A stretch of DNA of 5,898 nt from a bacterium (GCA_018399475.1 JAGYOS010000070.1:1-5898), one strand, 5' to 3'; positions 1 to 5,808 are shown, counted from the stretch's first letter. A program made the numbers and translations. Notes: generated by a model from the letters alone, not told the origin.

Positions 1-50
1 GGCACACCTGCACTCCAAGCAGGCCCATTCGACCACTTTGGTACCTCTCC
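1..50 (-). tRNA. tRNA-Ser (anticodon GGA), 5' half, cut by window start
   Basis: Read on the minus strand from base 50, the sequence gives a 7-base acceptor strand GGAGAGG, T8 A9, a D arm with a CCA/TGG stem around AAGTGGTCGAA, and a perfect 5-bp anticodon stem CCTGC/GCAGG enclosing TTGGAGT. The anticodon is GGA, which reads serine codons TCC and TCT. The remaining bases GTGTGCC would begin the long variable arm typical of a class II tRNA, which fits serine. The variable arm, T arm and 3' acceptor strand lie outside the window. The gene is divergent from dnaG across a repeat-rich spacer that must hold its promoter. Confidence 0.88.
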
Positions 51-66
51 ATTTAACTCAAATTGG

Positions 67-93
67 AAATTATAAATTATAAATTATAAATTA
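67..93. repeat. heptanucleotide tandem repeat, unit AAATTAT
   Basis: AAATTAT occurs three times head to tail at 67-87, followed by a partial fourth unit AAATTA at 88-93. Read on the minus strand, each unit supplies a TATAAT hexamer just upstream of the tRNA-Ser, so the array could double as -10 elements. No matching -35 element was found for them. Confidence 0.85.
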
Positions 94-165
94 AGGAAAG
101 ACTCTCTATTATTATTCATAACTCATAATTATAAATTAAGGAAAAATTCTCTATTATTATTCATA
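82..165. repeat. 39-base direct repeat, two copies 45 bases apart
   Basis: Bases 82-120 recur at 127-165 with 37 of 39 positions identical; the differences are G100/A and C102/T. Each copy runs from AATTATAAATTAAGG to CTCTATTATTATTCATA. The first copy overlaps the AAATTAT array, so the spacer seems to have grown by duplication of a heptad-containing segment. There is no open reading frame in it. Confidence 0.85.
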
Positions 166-180
166 CTTTTAGTTCTTAAT

Positions 181-202
181 TTAAAATTTAAAATTTAAAA
201 TT
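181..202. repeat. heptanucleotide tandem repeat, unit TTAAAAT
   Basis: TTAAAAT is repeated three times at 181-201. This is a second array with the same 7-base period as the arrays at 67-93 and 215-249 but a different unit sequence. Confidence 0.8.
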
Positions 203-214
203 CCTAATTTCTGC

Positions 215-249
215 AACTCATAACTCATAATTCATAACTCATAACTCAT
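215..249. repeat. heptanucleotide tandem repeat, unit AACTCAT
   Basis: Five contiguous heptads lie at 215-249. Four are AACTCAT and the middle one is AATTCAT. One more AACTCAT-like unit appears at 119-125 between the copies of the 39-base repeat. The array ends just before the probable dnaG promoter. Confidence 0.85.
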
Positions 250-251
250 AA

Positions 252-280
252 TTTCTAATCTCTCAAATATAGTATATAAT
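252..280 (+). promoter_or_regulatory. probable dnaG-rpoD promoter
   Basis: A perfect -10 hexamer TATAAT lies at 275-280, preceded at a 17-base spacing by TTTCTA (252-257), a poor match to TTGACA (3 of 6). Transcription would start near 287, giving a leader of about 28 bases. No Shine-Dalgarno sequence precedes the dnaG ATG, so translation would start on a short unstructured A/T-rich leader. A/T-rich DNA throws up TATAAT by chance, so the call rests on position as much as sequence. Confidence 0.5.
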
Positions 281-314
281 CTAATTGAAAATTAATTAAT
301 CCACAACCTTATTT

Positions 315-2159
315 ATGAATGACGTTGAGGAAATTAAATCTCGCCTAAATATTGTAGATGTTATTGGCGGCTATGTTAAGCTTATTCCCGCCGGTTCAAA
401 TTATAAAGCGCTTTGTCCCTTTCATCATGAGAAAACTCCTTCTTTCACAGTTAATGAGGAGCGCCAGGTTTTTCATTGCTTCGGTTGCGGGAAAGGCGGA
501 GATATTTTTACTTTTATCCAAGAGATAGAAGGGGTGAATTTTAGGGAAGCTTTAAAAATTTTAGCTGATCGGGCGGGGATAACTCTTAAAGGTTATGATA
601 AAAAGAAAACTCAAGAAAAAAGCCAGGTTCGGGAGATTATTGGCGAAGCTGTCGCTATTTTTTGCAAAAATTTAAAATCTCCGGCGGGGGAAAAAGCCAG
701 GCAATACCTGAAAGAAAGAGGAGTGACCGAGGCTATGCTTAAAAAATTTTCCTTGGGCTTTGCTCTTGATGACTGGCGAGGGCTTTTTAACTCGCTTAAT
801 CGCTTAGGTTTTAAAGCCGAAGGGATGAAGAAAGCCGGCTTAATAATAGAAAGAGAAAGAGACCCCGGCGGTTTCTACGACCGTTTTCGGAACAGAATCA
901 TGTTTCCTATTTTTAATTCTTATGGCGAACCACTAGGCTTTTCCGGCCGAGTACTCCCCGGAGAAGATTCTAAAATGGGAAAGTATATCAATACTCCTCA
1001 AACGGAAGTTTACGATAAAAGCCAAGCGATTTATGGAATAAATTTAGCTAAAAATGCTATCAAGCAAAAAGATCGTTGTATTCTATTGGAAGGCAATTTG
1101 GATGTGGTGATGAGTCATCTAGCCGGTATTGAAAATGCGGTAGCCACTTGCGGAACGGCAGTAACGGAAGGACAAATAAAAATAATTCAAAGATATTCCA
1201 ACAATATAGCTTTTGCTTTTGATGTTGATGAGGCAGGCATTAAAGCTTCCAAAAAAGGAGTTGATTTGGCTCTTTCTTTGGGAGCCAACGCGGAAGCTAT
1301 TAATTTGAGAACTGCCGGCAAAGGGAATAAAGACGTGGCGGATGTTGTTCAAAAGGATCCTAAAAAATGGCGGGCACTTGCCCGGCAGGCAAAACCGGCC
1401 ATGGAATACTATTTTGAAATTGTTCTCAAGGACTATCAAAAAAGCGATGCCAATCAGAAAAAGAAATTATTGGAAGAACTATTGGATAAAATTGCTCTTT
1501 TGCCCAGTAAAATAGACCAGGCTTATTATTTGGAAAAGCTGGCCGATGATTCAAATACCAGGCCAGAGGCCCTTTATGACGTTTTTAATGAGAAACTGGA
1601 AGCTTTGGCGAATCAATCGGGAAATAGATTTTATCAAGAGGAAAGTTCGGACGAAGAGAAAGATTCCGAAGCGGGAGAGAGCGAAGGAAATATTGAATCC
1701 ACTAAAATTGTAAAATTATTAAACAGAGTAATCGCCCTGATTGTTTTTTATCCTCAACTGCTTAAGAAGATGAATAAAGAGAAGCTTCAGGAAGCTTTAG
1801 TCGGCTTAAAAGATTCAGTTTCAAAAGAAATTATAGAAATTATTTTAAATTGCGGCACTCGTTTTTCTTCTCCCAACCGCTACCTCGGCCTAATAAAGGA
1901 CGAAAGGCTTAAAACGCGGACCGCTCAGCTGATTACGATTGCCGAAAACCGCTTTAACGCTTATAATGAGGGGCAATCAAGAAATGATTTTTCTCCGAAG
2001 GATGATTTTGATTTTTGTTTAAAGCAATTGACAGAAATCCTTAGAAGAGAAAAGATGGATAAGTTAATGATTCAAATTAAAGAGGCTGAGAAAGCAAAAG
2101 ACAAGGCAACCCTTGCCAAACTTATAAAAGCCTATAATCTTTTATTAAGGAAAAAATAA
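315..2159 (+). CDS. dnaG: DNA primase DnaG
   Basis: DnaG makes the short RNA primers that start leading- and Okazaki-strand synthesis, working with the replicative helicase at the fork. The 614-residue product has the full bacterial architecture. Residues 1-90 form a CHC2 zinc finger with ligands C34, H37, C55 and C58. The catalytic core shows DRFRNRIMFPI (189-199), GFSGRV (208-213) and the KYINTP motif near 223. The TOPRIM fold has EGNLD (E259, D263) and the metal-binding DVD pair D303/D305 in AFDVDEAG. An acidic linker at about 441-460 leads to a C-terminal region (about 461-614), where family members bind DnaB-type helicase. The usual DGD of the TOPRIM motif is DVD here; both aspartates are kept. 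Length is normal for the family. The ATG at 315 is chosen because residues 1-20 match the family start and TATAAT lies 35 bases upstream. No ribosome binding site is visible. The gene ends three bases before rpoD, so the two are almost certainly cotranscribed. Confidence 0.97.
   Translation: MNDVEEIKSRLNIVDVIGGYVKLIPAGSNYKALCPFHHEKTPSFTVNEERQVFHCFGCGKGGDIFTFIQEIEGVNFREALKILADRAGITLKGYDKKKTQEKSQVREIIGEAVAIFCKNLKSPAGEKARQYLKERGVTEAMLKKFSLGFALDDWRGLFNSLNRLGFKAEGMKKAGLIIERERDPGGFYDRFRNRIMFPIFNSYGEPLGFSGRVLPGEDSKMGKYINTPQTEVYDKSQAIYGINLAKNAIKQKDRCILLEGNLDVVMSHLAGIENAVATCGTAVTEGQIKIIQRYSNNIAFAFDVDEAGIKASKKGVDLALSLGANAEAINLRTAGKGNKDVADVVQKDPKKWRALARQAKPAMEYYFEIVLKDYQKSDANQKKKLLEELLDKIALLPSKIDQAYYLEKLADDSNTRPEALYDVFNEKLEALANQSGNRFYQEESSDEEKDSEAGESEGNIESTKIVKLLNRVIALIVFYPQLLKKMNKEKLQEALVGLKDSVSKEIIEIILNCGTRFSSPNRYLGLIKDERLKTRTAQLITIAENRFNAYNEGQSRNDFSPKDDFDFCLKQLTEILRREKMDKLMIQIKEAEKAKDKATLAKLIKAYNLLLRKK
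2133..2138 (+). promoter_or_regulatory. possible internal rpoD promoter (-10 TATAAT)
   Basis: A perfect TATAAT lies inside the last codons of dnaG, 24 bases before the rpoD ATG. TTGCCA (2113-2118, 5 of 6 to consensus) is upstream, but the 14-base spacing is too short for a standard promoter. Transcription from here would start near 2145, leaving just enough leader for the AAGGA site at 2147-2151. Separate rpoD promoters inside dnaG are known in Escherichia coli, which makes this worth noting, but the evidence is weak. Confidence 0.28.
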
Positions 2160-2162
2160 TTT

Positions 2163-4040
2163 ATGGCCCGTCCAAGAAAAAAAACTAAAGCTGGCAACCG
2201 CAATTCTTCAAAAAGAAAACCTTTGAAGAAAAAAAATGCCAAAAAGACTAACCGTCGTAAAAACTCTCGGCAAAAAGCCACTCTCGGTAGAAAAAAACCG
2301 GTTGTTCGGAAAAATACTCATCGTCGGCGGAAACCCGGGAAAACTGCCAAGAGAAAACCTAGAAAAGCCGGGAAAAAATCTTTAAAGAAAACTGTCACTG
2401 GTAAAACTTACCGTTCTTCCGGTAATAAAAAAGCCGGTAGATCAAAAAAGAAAAAACAAACCGGCAGAAAAAGGCCGAAAAATTATAGGAAGCGTAAAAC
2501 TAAACGGCCGGTCGTTAAGCAGCAGAGTAAAACGAGGAGGAAACCGAGAAAAAGAAAAGTAGATAAGAATAAAAAAACTGCCAGGAAGCCAAGAGTAAAA
2601 AAAGCCAAAAGAAGAAAAGCCTCCGGAAGGAAAAAAAATATTAGAAAGCCAAAAGCTGGAAAGAGAAGAAAAGTCGGTAGGCCAAGAAAAAAAGCCGGCA
2701 AGAGAAAAACTGTCAGTAGGACAAACAAAAGACGGGGGAAAAATAAAACTTCAAAAAAAACTGGAGCGAAAAAAACAGCTCAATTATTTATTGATGAACG
2801 CCGCCACGCCGAAATGTTTTTGAAAAAAATATGGAAAGGCAGAACCGGCATTCAAGAAGCGGCAGCTAAAATTAAAAACAAACAAATGAAAGATAAGGCC
2901 CCTAAAGCCCAAAAGGGTTGGCAAATAAAAGTAGGAGAATATCGGAAAATGGATCCGGAGATTGAAGAATTAATTGACCATGGCAAACAAAGAGGTTTTG
3001 TTACCGAGTATGAAATTTTAAGAGCCATGCCTGATGTGGAAGAAAATTTGGATAGATTGGAAGAATTTTATTCCCGCTTGGAGGATTTGGGCATTAAAAT
3101 TGTCAGTCCTGAAGATTTTTTAGAAATGCCCGGCCTGAAAAAGATTGAAGAAAAAGAAGACCAGCGGATTAAGAAAGAAGTTCTTGAAGATACAAAACTG
3201 GATAATATTTATGACGATTCTGTCCAGATGTATTTAAAAGAAATTGGCAGAGTTAATCTCTTAACGGCTGAAGAAGAAGTTATGCTGGCCAAAAAAATTG
3301 AAAAAGGCAATGTCAAGGCCAAAAGAAGGCTTACTGAAGCTAACTTAAGGCTGGTTGTTAGTATTGCCAAGAAATATATAGGCAGGTCTCACAATTTAAG
3401 CTTGTTAGATTTGATTCAGGAAGGAAACATCGGGCTTTTCAGAGCGGTGGAAAAATTTGATTACCGCAAAGGTTATAAATTTTCCACTTATGCCACTTGG
3501 TGGATTAGACAGGCGATTACTCGCGCTCTTGCCGACCAATCCCGTACCATTAGAATCCCGGTGCATATGGTAGAAACGATTAATAAATACACTCAAGTTG
3601 TCAGAAGGCTGGTTCAAGATCTTGGCAGAGAACCTCTTCCTGAAGAAATTGCCGCTGAAATGGGAATTGATCTGGATAAGGTGCACCATATCCAAAAAAT
3701 TTCTCAAGAAACGGTTTCTCTGGAAACAACGGTAGGAGATAATGATGATCCTAATGTCCTTAGTGATTTTATTCCCGATGAGGAAACTATAATGCCTCAC
3801 CAATCAGCCGGCAGAGAACTTCTGCAAAGACATGTCAAGAGCGTGCTGGAGGATCTTACCCCCAGAGAGAAAAAAATTCTGCAGATTAGATTTGGTTTGG
3901 TAGATGGCGTTATTCATACCTTGGAAGAAGTAGGCAAAAAATTTGGAGTAACCCGCGAACGCATTCGCCAGATAGAAGCCAAAGCTCTTGAAAAAATAAG
4001 AGAACATAAAGATGCCGGCAAATTGAAAGATTATTACTAG
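2163..4040 (+). CDS. rpoD: principal sigma factor RpoD/SigA with giant Lys/Arg-rich N-terminal tail
   Basis: This is the housekeeping sigma-70 subunit that brings core RNA polymerase to -10/-35 promoters. The 625-residue product has two parts. Residues 1 to about 204 are an unusual basic tail: 103 of the first 200 residues are Lys or Arg, with one acidic residue (D134). It contains GRPRKK-type AT-hook-like pieces at 172-177 and ARPRKK at 2-7. Residues 263-625 are a normal sigma factor. Region 1.1 is at about 264-325, region 1.2 at 351-382, and region 2 at about 390-460. WWIRQAITR carries the -10-reading residues Q450 and T453. A region 3.2 finger lies at about 519-543. Region 4, about 555-612, has [16 protein letters not shown] text and the helix-turn-helix [18 protein letters not shown]. 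The upstream ATG at 2163 has AAGGA at 2147-2151 and follows dnaG by three bases. A second strong start at 2949 would give a 363-residue protein, close to the size of Bacillus SigA. Lys-rich sigma N-termini are known in actinobacteria (HrdB/SigA), but this one looks independent in sequence. Confidence 0.96.
   Translation: MARPRKKTKAGNRNSSKRKPLKKKNAKKTNRRKNSRQKATLGRKKPVVRKNTHRRRKPGKTAKRKPRKAGKKSLKKTVTGKTYRSSGNKKAGRSKKKKQTGRKRPKNYRKRKTKRPVVKQQSKTRRKPRKRKVDKNKKTARKPRVKKAKRRKASGRKKNIRKPKAGKRRKVGRPRKKAGKRKTVSRTNKRRGKNKTSKKTGAKKTAQLFIDERRHAEMFLKKIWKGRTGIQEAAAKIKNKQMKDKAPKAQKGWQIKVGEYRKMDPEIEELIDHGKQRGFVTEYEILRAMPDVEENLDRLEEFYSRLEDLGIKIVSPEDFLEMPGLKKIEEKEDQRIKKEVLEDTKLDNIYDDSVQMYLKEIGRVNLLTAEEEVMLAKKIEKGNVKAKRRLTEANLRLVVSIAKKYIGRSHNLSLLDLIQEGNIGLFRAVEKFDYRKGYKFSTYATWWIRQAITRALADQSRTIRIPVHMVETINKYTQVVRRLVQDLGREPLPEEIAAEMGIDLDKVHHIQKISQETVSLETTVGDNDDPNVLSDFIPDEETIMPHQSAGRELLQRHVKSVLEDLTPREKKILQIRFGLVDGVIHTLEEVGKKFGVTRERIRQIEAKALEKIREHKDAGKLKDYY
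2933..2951 (+). promoter_or_regulatory. internal Shine-Dalgarno and ATG inside rpoD
   Basis: AGGAGA at 2933-2938 lies 10 bases before an in-frame ATG at 2949-2951, which is codon 263. This is a better ribosome binding site than the one before the annotated start. The ATG falls exactly at the beginning of sigma region 1.1, so initiation here would give a canonical 363-residue sigma factor without the basic tail. Both forms could be made from one mRNA. Confidence 0.45.
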
Positions 4041-4092
4041 GTTAGCGGCGCCAGTTTATTTTTTGGATTAATTTAGTTTACTTTTTTAAATT

Positions 4093-4134
4093 GGTCCGGA
4101 ATGAAAAAATTATTTTCCACCCCGGATCTTTTTT
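4093..4134 (+). terminator. probable intrinsic terminator of dnaG-rpoD
   Basis: GGTCCGG (4093-4099) pairs with CCGGATC (4122-4128), including one G-T pair. Inside the loop, GAAAA (4103-4107) pairs with TTTTC (4113-4117). Six T residues follow at 4129-4134. It lies 53 bases after the rpoD stop and immediately before the next promoter. The composite stem makes it less certain than the terminator at 5227. Confidence 0.65.
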
Positions 4135-4136
4135 AA

Positions 4137-4165
4137 TTGGTAAAAATTTGAAATTGTGTTATAAA
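4137..4165 (+). promoter_or_regulatory. extended -10 promoter of the 328-residue gene
   Basis: The -35 TTGGTA (4137-4142, 4 of 6) and the -10 TATAAA (4160-4165, 5 of 6) are 17 bases apart. TG at 4157-4158 one base before the -10 makes an extended -10 element. Start of transcription would be near 4172. The promoter abuts the rpoD terminator, so the downstream gene is likely expressed independently. Confidence 0.62.
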
Positions 4166-4168
4166 AGG

Positions 4169-4190
4169 TAGTTCTTTAAAAATAAAATTC
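4169..4190 (+). promoter_or_regulatory. leader motif TAGTTCTTTA, boxA-like
   Basis: TAGTTCTTTA at 4169-4178, then five bases, then AAAATTC (4184-4190). The same pair of blocks follows the tRNA-Asn promoter at 5339-5359. The core TTCTTTAA differs by one base from the CTCTTTAA of the rRNA antitermination boxA bound by NusB-NusE. It lies at or just after the predicted transcription start, which is unusually early for boxA, so an alternative is a shared initially-transcribed sequence. Confidence 0.35.
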
Positions 4191-4211
4191 GGTTAAAAAT
4201 TAATTTTAAAA

Positions 4212-4217
4212 AGGAGG
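4212..4217 (+). promoter_or_regulatory. strong Shine-Dalgarno AGGAGG
   Basis: A full AGGAGG lies six bases before the ATG at 4224. It fixes the start of the hypothetical gene and contrasts with dnaG, which has no visible site. Confidence 0.85.
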
Positions 4218-4223
4218 AGAAGT

Positions 4224-5210
4224 ATGAAGACAAGTGTCGATAGAATAGATAGAAAAGAAGAATATTTTAGGCCGTTGTTGAAGAAATATTTAAGGGAGAA
4301 CATTCCTACTGATTTTGAGGAATTCAAGAAAATTTTACCAAATGCAAAACTTTGGCAGCTAAAAAGTTGGCGAGAAACAATGATTTATCGTTCCGGCCGT
4401 TTTAGCCCAAAGCATTTGGAAGCTCTTGATAAAAAAATCATTGAAACCATACCAAGAACTGGTAAAAGAGAAGCGGAGCTGGTTCTTGATATAGGGCGAA
4501 CGGCGAATCCTAAATCTCAGTTGTATAGCCAAGTGAATGAATGGGTAGGTGGAAATTTTGTTGGCATTCTCTCCGAAGAAACGAAGATTAGCCAATTGTT
4601 AAATTGGTTTTGCAAAGCTTCTTACCATTCTCGGGCCGCTAGCCTTATAAAAAAGCGGACCTTGGAAATTCTACCTGATTTTTTAGAAAGCCTTCCCTTG
4701 GAACCCAGGCAAATACTAAAGAGCTTAGAGCAATTGTTGGAATTTCAGCAAGAGGGGATGTTTCAATCCAAAGAAGCTCAAGCGATGATCACTAAGAAAT
4801 TTCTTCAAGTGCTTGATAAAATTGAGGCCAATTCCAGGAACGTGGAAGGTCTGATAAATTTGAGAGAAAAATACCGGAATACACCTCTTTTATTTTTTCT
4901 GCATAAAAAATTAGCCGAGATTCTTTTAGAAGTAAAGGGTGTTAACTTGAGGATTATGATCCAATGGGAAGAAAAAGTGTCTCAGATTGACAGTAATTGG
5001 AATTTTAACAAAGAGATTGGCGAAATTATTGAGCAGAAGATCAAAGACAATTTGAGAAACTTAAAAATTTCCGAATTGTATTTGAATTCCTGGATTTTAC
5101 AGACGGTGGAGGGCAAGTTTAGAATCCCGGAATTTTTAAAAGTACCTTTATTTGAGAAAATTTTAGATTGGGTAGATGATAAAAATCTGCCTGAATTTAC
5201 AAGAACCTAA
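4224..5210 (+). CDS. hypothetical protein, predicted helical-repeat solenoid
   Basis: I do not recognise this 328-residue protein. It has no signal peptide, no convincing membrane segment and no visible catalytic motif, and it is rich in Lys, Glu, Leu and Ile, so it is probably cytoplasmic. The sequence looks like degenerate two-helix repeats. A first helix of LxxLxxW type (for example 43-49, 124-128, 165-171, 287-290) is followed by a second helix with a KK-x-x-E-I-L flavour (70-76, 143-150, 191-197, 228-234, 272-276, 311-315). That pattern suggests a HEAT- or TPR-like scaffold that binds a partner protein or nucleic acid. The start at 4224 is well supported by AGGAGG at 4212-4217, six bases upstream and the best ribosome binding site in the window. 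It has its own promoter and its own strong terminator, so it is a single-gene unit. The position downstream of rpoD need not mean a functional link. Confidence 0.85.
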   Translation: MKTSVDRIDRKEEYFRPLLKKYLRENIPTDFEEFKKILPNAKLWQLKSWRETMIYRSGRFSPKHLEALDKKIIETIPRTGKREAELVLDIGRTANPKSQLYSQVNEWVGGNFVGILSEETKISQLLNWFCKASYHSRAASLIKKRTLEILPDFLESLPLEPRQILKSLEQLLEFQQEGMFQSKEAQAMITKKFLQVLDKIEANSRNVEGLINLREKYRNTPLLFFLHKKLAEILLEVKGVNLRIMIQWEEKVSQIDSNWNFNKEIGEIIEQKIKDNLRNLKISELYLNSWILQTVEGKFRIPEFLKVPLFEKILDWVDDKNLPEFTRT

Positions 5211-5226
5211 AAACAATTTCAAAAGT

Positions 5227-5260
5227 CCCCCTTAAAAATTTATTTTTTAAGGGGGTTTTA
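5227..5260 (+). terminator. strong intrinsic terminator
   Basis: A perfect 12-bp stem pairs CCCCCTTAAAAA (5227-5238) with TTTTTAAGGGGG (5244-5255) around a five-base loop TTTAT. The T-rich tail TTTTATT follows. It begins 16 bases after the stop codon of the hypothetical gene. A-runs on the left of the stem could also give weak function on the minus strand. Confidence 0.93.
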
Positions 5261-5304
5261 TTAACTATTGCTTTCCCTGGTGCGACGTAGCCCAGAATAA
5301 GAAT

Positions 5305-5332
5305 TTGAAATTTAATTTTTTTTTGCTATACT
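5305..5332 (+). promoter_or_regulatory. extended -10 promoter of tRNA-Asn unit
   Basis: The -35 TTGAAA (5305-5310, 5 of 6) lies 16 bases before the -10 TATACT (5327-5332, 5 of 6), and TG at 5324-5325 forms an extended -10 (TGCTATACT). Transcription would start near 5339, giving a leader of about 93 bases before the tRNA. No terminator is seen between the tRNA and the nuclease gene, so both may share this transcript. Confidence 0.68.
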
Positions 5333-5338
5333 GCTTTT

Positions 5339-5359
5339 TAGTTCTTTACATTAAAATTC
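5339..5359 (+). promoter_or_regulatory. leader motif TAGTTCTTTA, second copy, boxA-like
   Basis: TAGTTCTTTA (5339-5348), then four bases, then AAAATTC (5353-5359), matching the leader at 4169-4190. At a stable-RNA gene a boxA-type antitermination signal would make sense. The match to consensus is imperfect and the site is at the very 5' end of the predicted transcript. Confidence 0.38.
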
Positions 5360-5396
5360 CGAGTAAAAAGAACGAAGTTCAAATTTACTCGGAATT
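5355..5396. repeat. 13-bp inverted repeat, hairpin in the tRNA-Asn leader
   Basis: AATTCCGAGTAAA (5355-5367) is perfectly complementary to 5384-5396, and GAAC/GTTC (5370-5373, 5377-5380) can pair inside. There is no T-run after it on the plus strand, so it is not a plus-strand terminator. It ends where the stray tRNA 5' copy begins. It could be a processing hairpin or part of the mobile structure around the tRNA. Confidence 0.7.
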
Positions 5397-5415
5397 CCAG
5401 GGTAGCTCAATGGTA
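5394..5415 (+). pseudogene. stray copy of the tRNA-Asn 5' end
   Basis: Bases 5394-5415 match the start of the intact tRNA at 5430-5451 at 21 of 22 positions, 36 bases upstream. The one change, A5399 against G5435, falls in the acceptor stem. The copy covers the acceptor 5' strand, positions 8-9 and most of the D arm, then stops at CCTATTT. It has no anticodon or T arm, so it cannot be a tRNA. Confidence 0.8.
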
Positions 5416-5431
5416 CCTATTTAAAAATCAT

Positions 5432-5503
5432 TCCGGGGTAGCTCAATGGTAGAGCAGTTGGCTGTTAACCAATTGGTTGTCGGTTCGAGCCCGACCCCCG
5501 GAG
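5432..5503 (+). tRNA. tRNA-Asn (anticodon GTT)
   Basis: All four arms form. The acceptor is TCCGGGG/CCCCGGA. The D stem is GCTC/GAGC with loop AATGGTA. The anticodon stem GTTGG/CCAAT encloses CTGTTAA, so the anticodon is GTT. The T stem is GTCGG/CCGAC with loop TTCGAGC. The discriminator base 73 is G, as expected for asparagine. Length is 72 bases without an encoded CCA, so the CCA must be added by tRNA nucleotidyltransferase. It is preceded by its own promoter and followed at once by the left arm of the inverted repeat flanking the GIY-YIG gene. Confidence 0.96.
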
Positions 5504-5505
5504 CT

Positions 5506-5808
5506 ATCTTTCGCTAAAGCTACAGAGTGGCAAATGGCCAAATAAAAGGCATGTATTACACTTACGTTCTTCTAAGCTCAAAATCTCATACTTTTTATTT
5601 TGGTTGGACAAAAAATCTAAAACATAGATTCAATTCTCACAATCTTGGCAAAGTAAAATCAACAAAACCAGGTATACCTTGGGAACTTGTTTGGTATGGA
5701 GCATTTTCAACAGAAAAAGAAGCTAGAGATTTTGAGCGTTATCTTAAAACTGGCTCTGGAAAAGCTTTTGCTTATAAAAGATTACTTTCTGTAGCTTTAG
5801 CGAAAGAT
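5506..5808. repeat. 21-bp perfect inverted repeat flanking the GIY-YIG gene
   Basis: The left arm 5506-5526 (ATCTTTCGCTAAAGCTACA, then GA) is perfectly complementary to the right arm 5788-5808. If the tRNA 3' end is included, arms 5492-5526 and 5788-5822 match at 30 of 35 positions, since GGGGTCG at 5816-5822 is the complement of the tRNA T-stem/acceptor CGACCCC. The right arm lies inside the coding region, just where the recognisable nuclease domain ends. Confidence 0.9.

Noticed and set aside
67..249. CRISPR array
   Set aside because: The repeats are 7-base tandem units without spacers and are far too short; no cas genes are present.
1119..1439. Minus-strand open frame inside dnaG
   Set aside because: It overlaps the conserved TOPRIM coding region on the other strand and shows no recognisable protein features.
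2028..2056. Perfect -35 TTGACA within dnaG
   Set aside because: At 16-18 bases downstream there is only AAAGAT-like sequence, a poor -10, so it is probably coding chance.
2483..2728. Minus-strand open frame rich in Phe and Leu that looks like a membrane protein
   Set aside because: It is the complement of the AAA/AGA-rich coding of the basic tail, so Lys codons read backwards as Phe and Leu. It has no start context.
3405..4007. Two minus-strand open frames inside rpoD
   Set aside because: They are the complement of highly conserved sigma regions 2-4 and have no independent signals.
4359..4595. Minus-strand open frame inside the hypothetical gene
   Set aside because: The plus-strand gene has its own promoter, strong ribosome site and terminator, and the minus frame has none of these.
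5394..5415. Second functional tRNA gene
   Set aside because: It stops in the D arm, with no anticodon stem, T arm or 3' acceptor strand after it.
5506..5526. Intrinsic terminator after tRNA-Asn
   Set aside because: The local CTTT/AAAG pairing is only four bp and has no T-run; the sequence is better explained as the arm of the long inverted repeat.
5527..5550. GTG start adding MANGQIKG to the nuclease
   Set aside because: The added residues are not family-like, and the ATG at 5551 gives the usual MYYTYVLLS beginning. It cannot be fully excluded, as neither start has a good ribosome site.
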